Below, piece by piece: positions 21,721 to 34,000 of a stretch of 64,000 nucleotides of DNA. How positions within the stretch are numbered: the stretch's first letter is position 1; each line of letters begins with the position of its first letter. This DNA comes from Hawksworthiomyces lignivorus (lineage: Eukaryota; Ascomycota; Sordariomycetes; Ophiostomatales; Ophiostomataceae): NCBI GenBank assembly GCA_002917075.1, contig NTMA01000050.1:124001-188000 (forward strand), in the 5' to 3' direction. A program made the position numbers and the translations under genes. The notes beneath the pieces were generated by a model. That model worked only from the letters and a program-made list of their open reading frames with translations. It made no database searches and was not told where the DNA came from.

Positions 21721-23289
21721 ATGGCTGCCCCTCGGATAGCCGCCTCAACCCCTTCTCCACCGCCCAACATCCACCACATTCACACTCCGCCCACTCCCCG
21801 GCTTGGCTTTGGCGACTCCTGGGAACCGTTTTCACCACGCAAATCCTCCCGGCTCGCCGCATCGTCCATGTCCAAGCCTGCTTCTGCCCGCACACCGTCT
21901 CCTTCTGCAGCCACACATCGCGCCGCTCGCCAGCTGCGCTCTCCCCGCCTGACCAAGCAGGCCACCGCCGCTACCCGGCAACTGGACAGCGCAGCATTCT
22001 CGCCGGCGGCGACACCGCGGAAGAAGAAGATGCCGACTGCTCACTTCCTCAGCCCGGAGGATGCTGCCAAGTCCAGCAAGAAGAGCGCCGCCGCCGTTGC
22101 CGCTGATGGCAGCCATACCGGCTCCCGCATGGGCCTGGGCATGGGCATGCTGCCGACGCCGGCCAAGACGCCCAGCAAGAAGAAGCACGCCGCCTCCGAG
22201 AACGAGTCCAACATCGCCGCCATCGCCCGCAACCTGTTCCACACCACAGACGTCGACGAGGTCATGTCGTCGCCCAGCAGCAGGAAGACGCCGCGCCGGC
22301 CCAAGAAGTACACCGGCTTCTCGCTCGAGAGCTTCACGGCCGTCGACGAGGAGGAGCCCATTGCCATCTTCACCGACTCGCAGGACCGCGTGCCCGAGGT
22401 CGACGCCAGCTCCGAGAACCCCTTTTACGGCAACGGCGCTGCCGCAGCCCTGCCTTCTTCCTCGTCGCCAGCAGCAGCTGCAGCTGCAGCAGCGGCATCA
22501 CAGACGTCCCCCCGCCGCCGCAGCAGCAGGCGCAGCACCGTCGTGTCGATTCCCGGCGAGGGCAAGCAGACGGTGGAAGACGCCACCCGCCGCGAAGACG
22601 GCCTCGTCTATGTCTTGTATGTTCTTTTTTTTTTTCTCCTAATTTCCCGGAGCTTGAACTGAATTCGTTTTACTAACAACCAATGCAGCCGTGGCAAGAA
22701 GATCTTCCGCAAGTTTGAAGACAGCGCCGCCGCCCAGGAGGAGGACATCCTCGAGGGCGCCACACCCGGCAAGCGCCTGACGCGCTCCGCCATCAAGCCC
22801 CGGCTGCTCTTCCCTCGCGACGACAGCGTGCTGGGAGAGGCACGGAACGGTGTGACTATCGCCAGCACGATCGAAGACGAGGAGGCGGACACCGACATCG
22901 AGGACCACGTCCTGCAGGATGTCGAAGAAGAGGAAGACGACGACGTCGACGCCGAGGACGAGGTGGCTGAGGCGGCGGCAGCAGCACCAACCCTCGGCAC
23001 CCCTGCCGAGCGACTCGACGGCAGCACCGCGCCCAACACGCCGCCCCACGCGCCAAAATTCGCTCCCGCGTCCCCCCCCGTTACGGGCCGGGCAACGCGG
23101 TCGAGCCACAAGACTGCCGATGAGCCGGCGTCTGCCAGGGGGAGCGGGCGCGCCAAGAAGCGCAGCCCCTTTGACAGCTGGCGGCAGACCAAGAGCAGCA
23201 GCGGCAGCGCGGCGGCGGGTCATAAGCGACCAGTGGACGAGCTGGGCAGCGCCATCCCCGCCGCGGCCGCGAAACGGAGCCGTGCCTGA
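21721..23289 (+). CDS. Basic Ser/Thr-Pro-rich, probably nuclear protein of unknown function
   Basis: There are two exons, 21721-22616 and 22689-23289. The 72-nt intron (donor GTATGT, CTAAC branch, GCAG acceptor) restores LVYVF-RGKKIFRKFED. The product is 498 aa. No catalytic domain is visible. Many SP/TP sites in basic context occur (SPRKSSRLAA, SPRLTKQ, TPRKKK, LPTPAKTPSKKK, TPRRPKK), which resemble cyclin-dependent kinase sites and nuclear localisation signals. Conserved-looking blocks include NIAAIARNLF, FTDSQDRVPEVD, SENPFYG and RSAIKPRLLFP. An acidic stretch near residues 385-420 precedes a basic C-terminus ending AKRSRA. It is probably a chromatin or cell-cycle protein, but the function is not recognised. 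Start context: ATG follows CTCTCACC. Confidence 0.85.
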
Positions 23290-24607
23290 TCGCATCCCGA
23301 GTCTCGTGTCTGCCTTATTTTCCACCTTTGGTTTTTATCTTTTTGGTCTCAGTGTGTCTCAGTGTGTCTCAGTGTGTGAACGACTATGGCGTTTGGTATG
23401 AACCTGGACTGGAAAGCATGAGCTGTGATGTTTCTTTTTTGTGTGTGTTCGTTTCCATGTCACTTATACTTCTTTTTCCCTGTTCCTCTTCTTTTTTAAA
23501 CTTTATTTTCACTTCTTTTTCCTTTGTTACACTTTTCTTTGTTTCCTTCTCTTCATCTACGCTTTTACTTCAGACGGCAAAAAAGAACCAGATTGCCAGT
23601 TATTACTATTACTAGGGATGAAAAGACGGGTAGTCTAGATGGAATTTTCTACGAAAGGGAGCGGAATTCCCGAGGACGGCGTCTCATACTGCTTGTACTT
23701 TTGTTTGAATGTATCAATGGCCTTCCGCTTGTCTATCAGTCTGTAAGCAGCTCGTCTAGTGAATCTCAATGACAACGCATCAAGACCACAACTGACAGAT
23801 TGTCTGTCTCGACGATGATGATGATGATAACAATGAGATATGTGATATGAGATGAGACACCGTATTTCAAGAGACCACTTAGAGCCAATATGCTAGACTA
23901 ATATCCATCCTGGACTAGACCGGAACATTCGATGGTTATTGCCGTGACACATATTTATCATGCATGGTACTATACCTAGTTTTTTTCTTGCAAAATATGC
24001 CCTTCACTAATATTTCTCAACCTCTCACAAAATATCTTATTTTGGAGATATCCGACTCTTTCTTTTTTCATAAAAACTTCAAGCAGTAGCTATTCTTGGT
24101 TCGAGAATTATTTAAAAGCTACTTGCTCACACAGAGAAAATATCAATATCATTTCCCTCGAGGCCGTAGCCGTTGTCATCTCCTCTTAATATGTCGCCAT
24201 CCTTCTCAGCAGAGCTCTATCACAGCCTTTGTCAAGCTTCGGCCCCGCCCCCGCAGCAGCACATGTCTGAGACTTAGACGGTGAAAATATTATTAGTGGC
24301 GACAAAGTTTAGCAAGTCTGGCTTCTCTTATACGTTGTAAAAAGGTACATATATAAATGTATAAATGTATGTCATGCATGGTTTTGCGCCGTTCCGCTCC
24401 TAAACCGGAGCTATTCGCATCCGTATTTTTTTTTAAGGCTCTCTGTGCCATTGAGACCTCATCTAGAGGATTGTTATAGAGAAGAGTGCTTCCTTGGGCT
24501 CAATTGCCTAATCTTTGTTGCACTTTATTATTCTTTATTGTTCTTTCTTGTTTTTTTGTGTTTTCTTTTCTGTTCCATCTGTATTCCTTCTCAGACTCTT
24601 CTTCGCC
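23290..24607. other. Intergenic region with 10-bp tandem repeat
   Basis: This holds the 3' UTR of the upstream gene, including a threefold decamer repeat at 23346-23375. AT-rich sequence follows, with five GAT units at 23814-23828, and the T-rich leader of the SurE gene lies near 24520-24600. No gene is supported. Confidence 0.5.
23346..23375 (+). repeat. Three tandem copies of a decamer
   Basis: GTCTCAGTGT is repeated three times exactly, starting about 57 nt after the upstream stop codon, so it is probably in the 3' UTR of the gene at 21721-23289. Confidence 0.9.
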
Positions 24608-25848
24608 ATGCATATTCTCGTCGTCAACGACGACGGCCCCCCGTCTACCCACTCTTCCCCCTACGTCCACAGCCTCGTCCGCGACCTGCAGGCCGCCGGC
24701 CACCTGGTGTCTGTCTGCCTGCCCAACACCCAGCGGTCCTGGATCGGCAAGGCCCACATCATCGGCCAGACCGTCGAGCCCGTCTACTACCGCCCGCCGC
24801 CGCCAGGCGCCCCGCCCGCGGGCCTCGACCGGCTGGACGGCGAGCCCGAGAACGACGGCAGCATACACAGCCGGCCGTACCAGCCGGCCGACAGCTCGGC
24901 GAAGGAGCAGCAGCCGGCGCCGCCCGAGGAGTGGGTGCTGGTCAACGGCACGCCGGCGTCGTGCGTGCAGATCGGCCTGTTCCACATCTTCCGCAACAGG
25001 CCGCCCATCGACCTGGTCGTGTCGGGCCCCAACTACGGCCGCAACACGACGGCCGTGTTCGCGCTGAGCTCGGGCACGCTGGGCGGCGCGCTGGAGGCGG
25101 CCACGTGCGGCCGCACGCCGGCCATCGCGCTGTCGTACGCGTTTTTTAGTCGCAACCACGACCGCGCCGTCATCGCCGAGGCCAGCCGCCACGCCGTCCG
25201 CGTCATCGACGCCCTCTGGCGCCGCTGGCCCAGCGATGGCAGCGTCGACCTCTACAGCGTCAACGTCCCGCTGGTCGCCGGCGTCAGCAAGAACAAGACC
25301 GTCTACGCCGCCATGCTGCAGAACTACTGGCGCGAGGGCGGCTGCTTCGTCGCCGTCGACGGGCCCTCCGCTCCCGACCGCGACGCCGAGGAGGAGCGCA
25401 TCCGCGAGGGCGCCAAGGGCGAGTCCTCTGCCGCTGGTGCCGTCGCCGCCGGCGCCGCCGAGGACCCGCAGCAGGTCGGCGACGCACCACCGGCCGCGGC
25501 ACCGCTGCCCACCACCACCACCACCACCACCACCACCAGCACCCCGGCTGCGGCAGCCTTGGCGAACCACCACGGCCACACCACACCCCTCACCCACCAG
25601 CACTTCAAGTGGCAGCCGCGCTTCACCGACATCTACAAGAGCGTCGAGGACGCCGCCCCCGGCAACGACGGCTGGGCCGTCAGCGAGGGCTTGACGAGGT
25701 GCGTACTTTTCCCTCTATTTTGATAATTTTTTTTTTCCTCTCATGTCGATTTTTCGGTATATTGACTTTTCGGTACAGCATCACACCCCTAAAAGCAAAC
25801 TTTTGGCAGGCGGCGACGGAGCTACACGAGACCGAGTTCAAGCTGTGA
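24608..25848 (+). CDS. PBY1: SurE-like nucleotidase/acid phosphatase (N-terminal half of a Pby1-type protein)
   Basis: SurE enzymes are metal-dependent phosphatases acting on nucleoside monophosphates. Exon 1 is 24608-25698 and exon 2 starts at 25779 after an 80-nt intron, restoring WAVSEGLTS-ITPLKANFW. Read to the next stop (25848) the product is 386 aa. Key residues are visible: the metal-binding Asp pair in HILVVNDDGPPS at the N-terminus, a QRSWIGKAH loop, and SGPNYGRNT. There is a polythreonine insertion encoded by a CAC repeat (25510-25538). In Saccharomyces Pby1 and filamentous relatives a SurE domain is fused to a tubulin-tyrosine-ligase domain. Here the TTL frame begins within 400 bp. 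A GTGAGT donor at 25845-25850 overlaps the stop and could splice to 26266 in frame. Thus 25848 may be an exon boundary rather than the true end. Confidence 0.85.
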
Positions 25849-26227
25849 GTGGAGACAAATGTTTGTGCATCTGCTTTCTTCACCACTTTCCTTTTGTCAT
25901 AATGTTGTCTTGTCATATCTGAAGATACTGGAATGTTCATTCTGGGATAGAAGATAGACGAATGGGCATAAAGAGACTACGTTCAAGGCGAAAAGAGTAA
26001 GGGAGAGGAAGAGATTTAGAACGGGAAAGCATCAAAGGCTGGTTCTATAGAGAGGTATAGACACAATCGATGACCACTTTTTTTCCGGCTCATTTCTCTC
26101 CCCATGCCGGATTCTCTCTTCTCTCCTTCCTCTCTCGTTCTCCCGCTAGCTGCCATCCGTGTTCTTCCAAAGAATCTCCAGTCACCTCTCCCCTAGCATG
26201 AATTCCCTCTTCTACTAGAAAGATCCA
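25849..26227 (+). other. Segment between SurE and TTL frames: candidate intron or intergenic promoter
   Basis: No coding frame is continuous here. If the two domains are one gene, an intron runs from 25845 to 26265 (421 nt; GTGAGT donor, GCTAAC branch at 26239-26244, TGTAG acceptor). If they are two genes, the pyrimidine-rich tract at 26090-26200 would be the TTL promoter or leader. Confidence 0.5.
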
Positions 26228-28000
26228 ATGTCGGTGCAGGCTAACCGAATGGACTACAACTGTAGAGATGAGCAAGCCACTGAGACTTCGCTTGATGCTC
26301 CTGCAGCGAATCTATCTATATCAGATCCGACAGCATCGGCAACGATGCTATCCAAGGAGTCTGAAACGCCGTCAGCCCAGCCTACAGACAAGTTGTACGC
26401 TCTTATTGCCTACGAAGATCCCTATGTGCAGCCCATCATCATGGCTGCGCTCCAGTCGATCGTACCCCCGGAGCGGCTGCAGCTCCTTACGGCACCGCCT
26501 GGCGCTACCGCCGCGACAGCAGACGAGCCAGTCTCTCTCTCTGAGCTCATCAAAGGCGCGAGCCGTCGCGGCGATGCCGCCCTCACATCTCCGCTCTCCT
26601 CCCCGCGCATCCTCCAGATCACCCCCTACGAGGTCATCGACTTCGCCTACGCCGCAGACCACCCGGACGCCACCGTCGTCAACAGCTACATGATCCGCAA
26701 GGCCCTCATTCGCAAGCACTTCCTCGCCGGCACCGTCGAGCAGTGGGTGGCGAAGCGCCCGGCCTCTGTGCTGGCCCGCCACGTGCAGCGCGCCGAGGCC
26801 TTCGAGGTCGACTACGCCGAGTTCCTGGACGACGCGCTGATCGAGGCGTTCGACCTGCGCGCGAGCCTCGAGCAGAACGAGGCCGACGATGCCCACCGCG
26901 CCGACCCGGCCAAGCGCGCGTGGTGGATCCTCAAGCCCAGCATGAGCGACCGCGGCCAGGGTATCCGGCTGTTCAGCACCATGGGCGAGCTGCAGGCCAT
27001 CTTCGACGGCTGGGAGGAAGACTTTGAGGAGGAGGAGGACAACGACGACGACGACGACGACAACGACGAAGGCGACGAAGACAACGACAACGGCGGCGGA
27101 GAAGAGAAACCCGCGGCGGCCCGCGTGTCAGACGGCGAGGCAAAGGACTACATCGCCGCCTCGCACCTGCGGCACTTTGTCGCCCAGCCCTACATCCACC
27201 CGCCCCTCCTCCTGCCCGGCACCGACGGCCGCAAGTTCCACGTCCGCGTCTACGTCCTCTGCGTCGGCGCCATGCAGGTCTACGTCTACCGCGACATGCT
27301 GGCGCTGTTCGCCGCCGTGCCGTACACGGCCCCCTGGGCAGGAGCAGCAGCAGTAGCAGCAGCAGCAGTGCCGTCAGAGGCAGCGGGAGAGGAGGATGGA
27401 GACGTTGTGCCCACTGTCCAGGTCGATCTGGCCGCCCATCTGACCAACACCTGTCTGCAGGACGAGGCCGACAAGGGTGACTCGGTGCGGCGCTTCTGGG
27501 ATCTCGCTGAGCCGGAGGGCGGTGATGGCGCCACCAGCAGCAGCGGCTCTCCCTCCGCCTCCGTCAAAGAGCAGATCTTCGACCAGATCTGCCGCGTCAC
27601 CGGCGAGCTCTTCGAGGCGGCCGCCGTGGCAGCGCCCATCCACTTCCAGCCGCTGGCTCACGCCTTCGAGGTGTACGGCCTGGACTTCCTGGTCGAGGCA
27701 GCGTCAAGTGGCCCGGAGCCGGAAACGAATAGCAACGACGACGATGCCAACAGCACGAACAGCAAAGACTCCTCCTCTTCGCACTCCTCTTCCGCCGTCA
27801 CCGCCTGGCTGCTGGAGGTCAACGCATTCCCCGACTTCCGCCAGACGGGAACTGGCCTGCAGGATGTGGTGGCGCAGTTCTGGGCTGACACGCTGCGAAT
27901 CGTCGTGCGACGAATGCAGGGAGGCACAGGAGGAGGTGACGATGCTGGGGATCGCGGCCAGATGGTGCTGGTCAAGGACCTGGATCTTGGCAGGCGATAG
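26228..28000 (+). CDS. PBY1: Tubulin-tyrosine-ligase (TTL) domain protein, Pby1 C-terminal half
   Basis: The frame is 590 codons from the ATG at 26228. The conserved TTL core begins near residue 55 (KLYALIAYEDPYVQP) and includes SYMIRKALIRKHFL. It continues with WWILKPSMSDRGQGIRLFS (ATP-grasp nucleotide binding), GRKFHVRVYVLCVGAMQVYV, AHLTNTCLQDE and WLLEVNAFPDFRQTG (metal and ATP site). These are all present and intact. A highly acidic Asp/Glu insertion of about 35 residues interrupts the domain around 265-300. In yeast the fused protein Pby1 associates with P-bodies. The first 15 codons overlap a likely branch point and 3' splice site, so a fused model would begin this part at 26266 (DEQATETSLDA...). 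Family assignment is secure; the start is not. Confidence 0.88.
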   Translation: MSVQANRMDYNCRDEQATETSLDAPAANLSISDPTASATMLSKESETPSAQPTDKLYALIAYEDPYVQPIIMAALQSIVPPERLQLLTAPPGATAATADEPVSLSELIKGASRRGDAALTSPLSSPRILQITPYEVIDFAYAADHPDATVVNSYMIRKALIRKHFLAGTVEQWVAKRPASVLARHVQRAEAFEVDYAEFLDDALIEAFDLRASLEQNEADDAHRADPAKRAWWILKPSMSDRGQGIRLFSTMGELQAIFDGWEEDFEEEEDNDDDDDDNDEGDEDNDNGGGEEKPAAARVSDGEAKDYIAASHLRHFVAQPYIHPPLLLPGTDGRKFHVRVYVLCVGAMQVYVYRDMLALFAAVPYTAPWAGAAAVAAAAVPSEAAGEEDGDVVPTVQVDLAAHLTNTCLQDEADKGDSVRRFWDLAEPEGGDGATSSSGSPSASVKEQIFDQICRVTGELFEAAAVAAPIHFQPLAHAFEVYGLDFLVEAASSGPEPETNSNDDDANSTNSKDSSSSHSSSAVTAWLLEVNAFPDFRQTGTGLQDVVAQFWADTLRIVVRRMQGGTGGGDDAGDRGQMVLVKDLDLGRR

Positions 28001-31000
28001 GAGGCCCCCGGCCGTGTCTGAGAAGCCAAGACACGCTAGATCTACAGTTGGTCGCCGACGAATCTTGGCAGGGAGCGACAAGAGAACAATGTGCACCATC
28101 GTGGACACCAAGAGATGATCACACATTGCGTGGTGGCACGAAGAAATTTGGAAACTATTGACGAGAGGATCTCCGGCCGCCAAGCCAGTCTTGGCGGGCA
28201 CAAAATTTCGCGGCGAATCGCCTATACGGGGGCAACACAAGAACAACAAAGAGATGACGCAGACTTCTGAGGCGAAGGGAAATCAGAATGTGGAGAGACG
28301 ACTACAAAAAAAAAAATTAGAGGCTGAGCAGAAGCATACGTAGACGGGTCATAAGACGGCAATTCGACAAAAGTCATTCTCTTTCTTCTGTCACAGCCCA
28401 GGCCGCAAGCCCGCCTTGGTCAACTTTACATGGAAGCATATAGACGGTCAGTAGTATCGCCGAGCCCAAGTCTTGCCAAGCATGATGAGCGGTCTGTTGG
28501 GCTTGGTCTAGATGAAGCCCTGGGCCTTTTTCTAGGCGTTCTGGGCGACGGTTTCGTGCTCCGCACATGGGGCAGCAATATCTGCCGCAGACCAGAAAAT
28601 ATGAAATAAAGGTTGAAGAGAATTTCAATTACGAAAACAAGACTGTGCAAAATGGAGCAGATGAAAAACGTATTGGGACTTCTAGTGCTTAGTATTCCTT
28701 TGGGTCTCACGATCTCACACTGATTTCATGCTTTCCTACCCATACAAACTAGGTGAGCCATGTTAGACTCTCCTGGCTGGGCCGTATTGCTGCTCCCTAG
28801 CAAAAGAGTTCTCTATCTACTGGCAGATGGAGCATCATATGCCGGGTTCAAAACTCCTCAACCAGTCTGCCTCGTCCACTGCCTCTAAGCCTACGGCGCA
28901 TTTACGAAGCGGGCAAACGCATTGTACGGAATTCTCATATAAAGGATATATGCACGAAGGCGAAGGCATAGTCGGTATGTACATACGTCTGCATAGGCTT
29001 AATCAATGTCATATCAAGAAAAATGGCGAACGCGTGGTAGACGGAGACAGGGGACCCGCTCAATCCTTCCCGCGTTTCCCTTGCCGTGGAACCGACAAGC
29101 GGAGACAGCAGAATGCGGAAATGAAGAGAGAACAGGCCTAACCTGCAATCAGACCTACATACATACACATGCAAATGTGCAATATCGAGAAGGAAAGGCG
29201 AGGAAGCCCAGATACGGAAATGACCCGTGTAATTACACCCGATATGCTTACCACGTTGGCTGCTCCGGGCCGAGAGACTTGCGGACAAGAGGTTAGACCT
29301 GCACAGATTGCCTGCTGGTGACCCTGCTGCTTGAGATATGATAAGCTTAGCTACCTTCCAAATTCTACCTACCGCCGCCGTAGCTTATCACGTTTTTGCT
29401 CGTAGCTTCGCGAAAACTAGCTCTCTGTGAACACAGGTTACGCCACCGACATATTGTGTTCAACAAACGTACTGAACCTGCGAATACGATCTTTGCTAAT
29501 GCTCTGCGTGTCACTTATACGACGCAGAAAGTGGAGAGAAGGTGATGAAAAAAAGAGCACTGCCTCATCCTCCCGCCGAGGTTCATTTCCTCCATCAGGA
29601 ATATTCAGTAATACGGGCGTACGAAGCAATCGCGTGTCGACGAAGGACTTGCTGGGTAAAAGACTCGCGAAAAGTGGCTCCAAGCAGCAAAGCGAAAAGG
29701 GGTTTGATAAATTGATTTTGACTTTCTTGCAATGCGTAAGAACCAGAAAAAAAAAAAAAAGAAAAGAAAAGGCTCGTACGCATATAATTCATAAAATAAA
29801 GGAGTGGAGCTTGAATTTGGTGCCAAGAGACGCGAAGTGAAGCTCGTCCATCAGAATTTTACTGGGAAGGGGTGCCCTGGCCCATGGCTTTGTCTAATAT
29901 CGCTTTTTCCTTGATATGTAGAAGCAGGACCTGTCCATGAAATTATCACTAGGCTTACGTATGGGGCGTCTTTGGATCTGGACCCACAGTGCCAATGCTA
30001 CAGAAGCTTTTCTCCTAATGTACACGTAGATGCTCGTTCGCGGCGTCAAAAAGAAGAAGGTTGCACGATACACACACTAACAAACCAAGTGGTGAAGGAA
30101 AAGCAAAGCCCAGCTGAATCTGTACCATGGAAAGATGTCGATTCCCCAAAAGCGGCGAATCATCTAGGAAGTTTTTCGGCTAATGCTTCCACGCAAATGA
30201 TACATGCGCCCCTAGAATCACGTACAGTGTATGTATGCTCGAAGAGCAGACGAAGTACAAGAGAAGGAGACAGTTATTCGAGATCTGCAGGGCCCACATA
30301 TTCACAACCACGGCTAGAACGCCTTTTTTTTTCGGCCAATGTGTTCCTTGTACTGGTGTCTCCAGACTTTGCTGGAAAGTGCACAATGAATAAGGCTGTG
30401 AGCTACATGCTCGTGCAACAAGCGGATGCCAAGGCTGGATTTGTTTGGTCTCTTCCTGCAGATTTTGGTTTCTAATAGGCCACACGAAAATCTTTCTTGA
30501 TTATCGCAGTGGTTCTTCCAGTTTCGAGTTCTTTTGCTTCAAGTACGATTGCTTGCAAATTCTCCGAGACGCCTACAGATCGATCTTCGTCGTTCTCGCT
30601 TTCTGCTTTTTGTTTCCATTTGCACAGCCACGATGATCTCCTTCCTATCTTGCCGTCTCCATGTAATGGGCCGACTGTCGGCATTCGTCGGTCCGGAAAC
30701 TGTTCACTCCGTTTACAGCGAGAAGCAGATAGAGGTTCCAGTCGCACACGTGCGGATGCAAAAACCCGCATGGCAAATAGAGATACTCCGTATTAGCTTT
30801 GGTCGCCTTTTGCTTCATTGTCTGTCTTTCCATCCCCACCCCTGCACGTCGATGGATTTCTTGGCACTTTATCTGAACGTTACCAACCGCAGAGAACGTT
30901 TCTCTTTCCCCTCATCAATGGCACAAGGAGGCTGTGCTGGAATGATCGCCGTCTCTTCCAGAAGTGATTTCCCGAGAGAGAGCTTGTCGTTCCAGAGATA

Positions 31001-34000
31001 ACCAGCTAATATACACGTTTGTACTCTTGGCAGGCAAAATATGTAGCTGCGTCAGAGCTTCTTCCTTAGCCACGCGGTTTTTGCTGTTTTGCTCCAAGCT
31101 CTTACGAGTACCAACTACCATTCTCACGTGCTTGCACTTCTCTCTTCATTTTCTACATCGTACGTCTCTTTTGTGCGCCACGGCCACAGATGGGGTACTC
31201 AATGATAACGTTAGACGAGCAAATCGCGCTGTTCTCTTGTAACCAAAGCAAGTCTGCTTTACGGCCCCGTGTAGCCAGCGGCGCAGAATTTTGTTATGCC
31301 TGTTTTCTCCCGCTACACACGTGCTGTATATCCTGTGTTGATTGTTTGCTTCGAATTGTTGAGAGATAAATTAATAGTAGGTTTTGGGTATCATTTCCAA
31401 TAGTAAGTCCAATGGGCCTACCGCCCGCCTTATCCTGGCTTTTCTTTCACGGAAAAATTTAAAACCTTAGGTTGAACGGCATTGGAGCCCGGGGTAGTAA
31501 TAGGACATCCTCGATGTTTCAATAACATATGCAGAACAGCAAAATAGGTAATGCCTATGAAGACCAGCATTGCGTTCTGATAAGGCTCTGATTTTTGAGA
31601 GGGGAGAGAAGGGTCCCGTCGAGAGTGAAACGAGTTCACGAGTCTACGGCACAGTGACTGGGAAGGAACAAAAAGAAACAATATGGTAAATTGCGGAATG
31701 TATTTTGTCTTAAGAGGAACGTTCTTTGAAATTGGACGAGACGTGCACTGCCCGGATGCCATGAGTTTTCCAAGACCTTGGCGTGCAAAATACGGGCTTG
31801 CGAGCAGAGTTTTTCTTATTGCTTTGTTGCTTCGCATCTGTCTCAGCGTAATTACTCTTGTTGTGTCCTGCGTGTCATGCCGATGTCTTGTTCGTTTCCT
31901 TGACCTTCCTATCGAAGTAGGTTGCTGTGGGAAAAAATATCGGTTCTATGACACGTTCATGTCTAGGAAACCGTTGAAAATTGTATTGATAGGACCCGTT
32001 GTCTTTCTTCTCTTTCTTCTCCTTGGCTATGGCCATCTAAAGCATACGATAGCTGTACACCATACAGGAGAAGCCGGAATCATATTTCAAATCACCCGCT
32101 ACTTTGAATGTTTACAAGCCGGTTCCGTCACATGGCGGCATAGCAATTTATTGGAATGCTCGTCATCACCAGGGTAACAGCCAGAGGTCTTTCCACGCAT
32201 TGCTGGCTCTTGTCGCATATTCTCTTGCGATCGTCTAAATTCCAGAAAAGCCGAGACACAGCTGAGGTGACTGGAGCATAAACAAAGGTAGATATGCGTA
32301 GGAGCACATGCTTGCCTTCTCGTAGGCCTAGCACAATGAGCTGAATTCACCTCCTTGCCGCCGTGAGTTTTTGGCCATCCTGAACATTGACAAAATTGGT
32401 GCACTGCCTTACACGGGTTGCTGAAAGGCATATCGGGATGCTAGAAGGCGCCTGGCTAAGCGGAGAGAGAGAGATAAAGACAGGAGGCCGCGCGTTTCCT
32501 CATCTCTGCACTCGTGACCTATCGATTCGTTTGATGCCTCGATGCTTCCAAATCCAGTCTCCCTCGTCCCTCTTTTGCCAACTGCACAGCCAGCTGTGGC
32601 TTGCCTTGGCAAGAGAGACGATGTGAAGAAATAAAAATGCATGAGCTAAGAGGCAGCCGGACAGAACTAGTATCTTACGAGTACGACGTATGCGTACGTT
32701 TGTGAGATGTTTAGCTTTAAATCACCCCAGCTGTGCTGTGTTCTGACTTGGACAACCGGTGCGAAAGTCTGGAGCCGTCTGGGTCCGGTTGGCAGGCGAG
32801 GTCCCGTCACTTGGCGGCTTTGTTAGCGTTGGGCTTTTCGTTTCTGAGACTGCTAGTGGCATTGAAGGGGCGTGTAGTTTTGCTCCTGTACGCCGCCGTG
32901 CCCGTACTATGCTCGCGCTGTATTAGTGAGAAATGATACTAGGTGTAGAGAGCTAATGTTCTTCCAGCTAGAGACAGTATCACAGCTCAAAGCGCCAGCA
33001 CCTGGCTCTGTGAAACCTTTGCACCGCCTGCCCAATATGTTTGTTACTCATAGTTACTCTTTGACACCATAGCTGATACAGAGAGGCCACCAATTCGCCC
33101 CCCATAAGTCTTTGCTTCGGGGCTGTTTGGTACGGCTGCTCTCCCCAATACGCCTCATCTTTTTTCTTCCTACCATAGCCAATCAATTTGCCTTGCACTC
33201 AAGCTGGAACGTGCACACGGGCTGTTTGATGCAAGCTGCCGCTTCCCGATATAGCGATCGCTAATAGAGCTGACTTGCTTGTGTCTGAGGATAGCGAGTT
33301 GGTAATCTGGTTTGTAAGACACTCTAAAGTCGCAGTGAAATAGAAACGGACTTCTCCCATGCTTTACTTTGTCGTGCACACGCAGTATATCATGTATAAG
33401 CATATACTGTGTACATTCGGTCAACAAGACCAGCCCAATGGCGCTTCTACACCGTACCGCGAGCAATGCCCAACCTTAAGCATACGACGTATGTACGAGT
33501 AGAAGATACAGTGCGCTAGTGGTCATAGCTTGCGGTACCTGTCCAAAAAGCTAGGAGAAATGTGAAATAAAGAAGCATATGTACCGAGGAAGAAAGGAAC
33601 ATAATGGCGTAATGTGAGATGGCTTCCCCAGGGCAGCTTCCGGTTTTGCAAATCGCTTTCAAGAAAGAAGTCACCTCCAAACGGAAAAACATGCGAGGGC
33701 AAAAAAAGGCAAACAAACACGGGGTGCTTGCCTTACGAAGCGACTTGGAAAGTGCTCGCTGCACGTTCGCTCCTTCCCTTTTTCTCTGGGAAGCGCTCTG
33801 CACTCTTAAGCCTACTCTATAGTCGCACCTTCTGAAGTGCGGGTATTTTTTTTGCTAAGACCACCCCTTTAACACCACACCCCCTGATCCCACCAAACCT
33901 GTGATTGGTTCCCTTTGTTTTGCACAGCCCCCTTGGGACCCTCATTGTATTGTTGCAATTCTGCTTGATTGACCTTTGCCAAGAACGGAGGCATCTCTTG

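Noticed and set aside
31683..32177. A 164-codon frame with hydrophobic segments inside the gene desert
   Set aside because: No recognisable family, no splice or promoter context, and composition like the surrounding noncoding DNA; length is compatible with chance.
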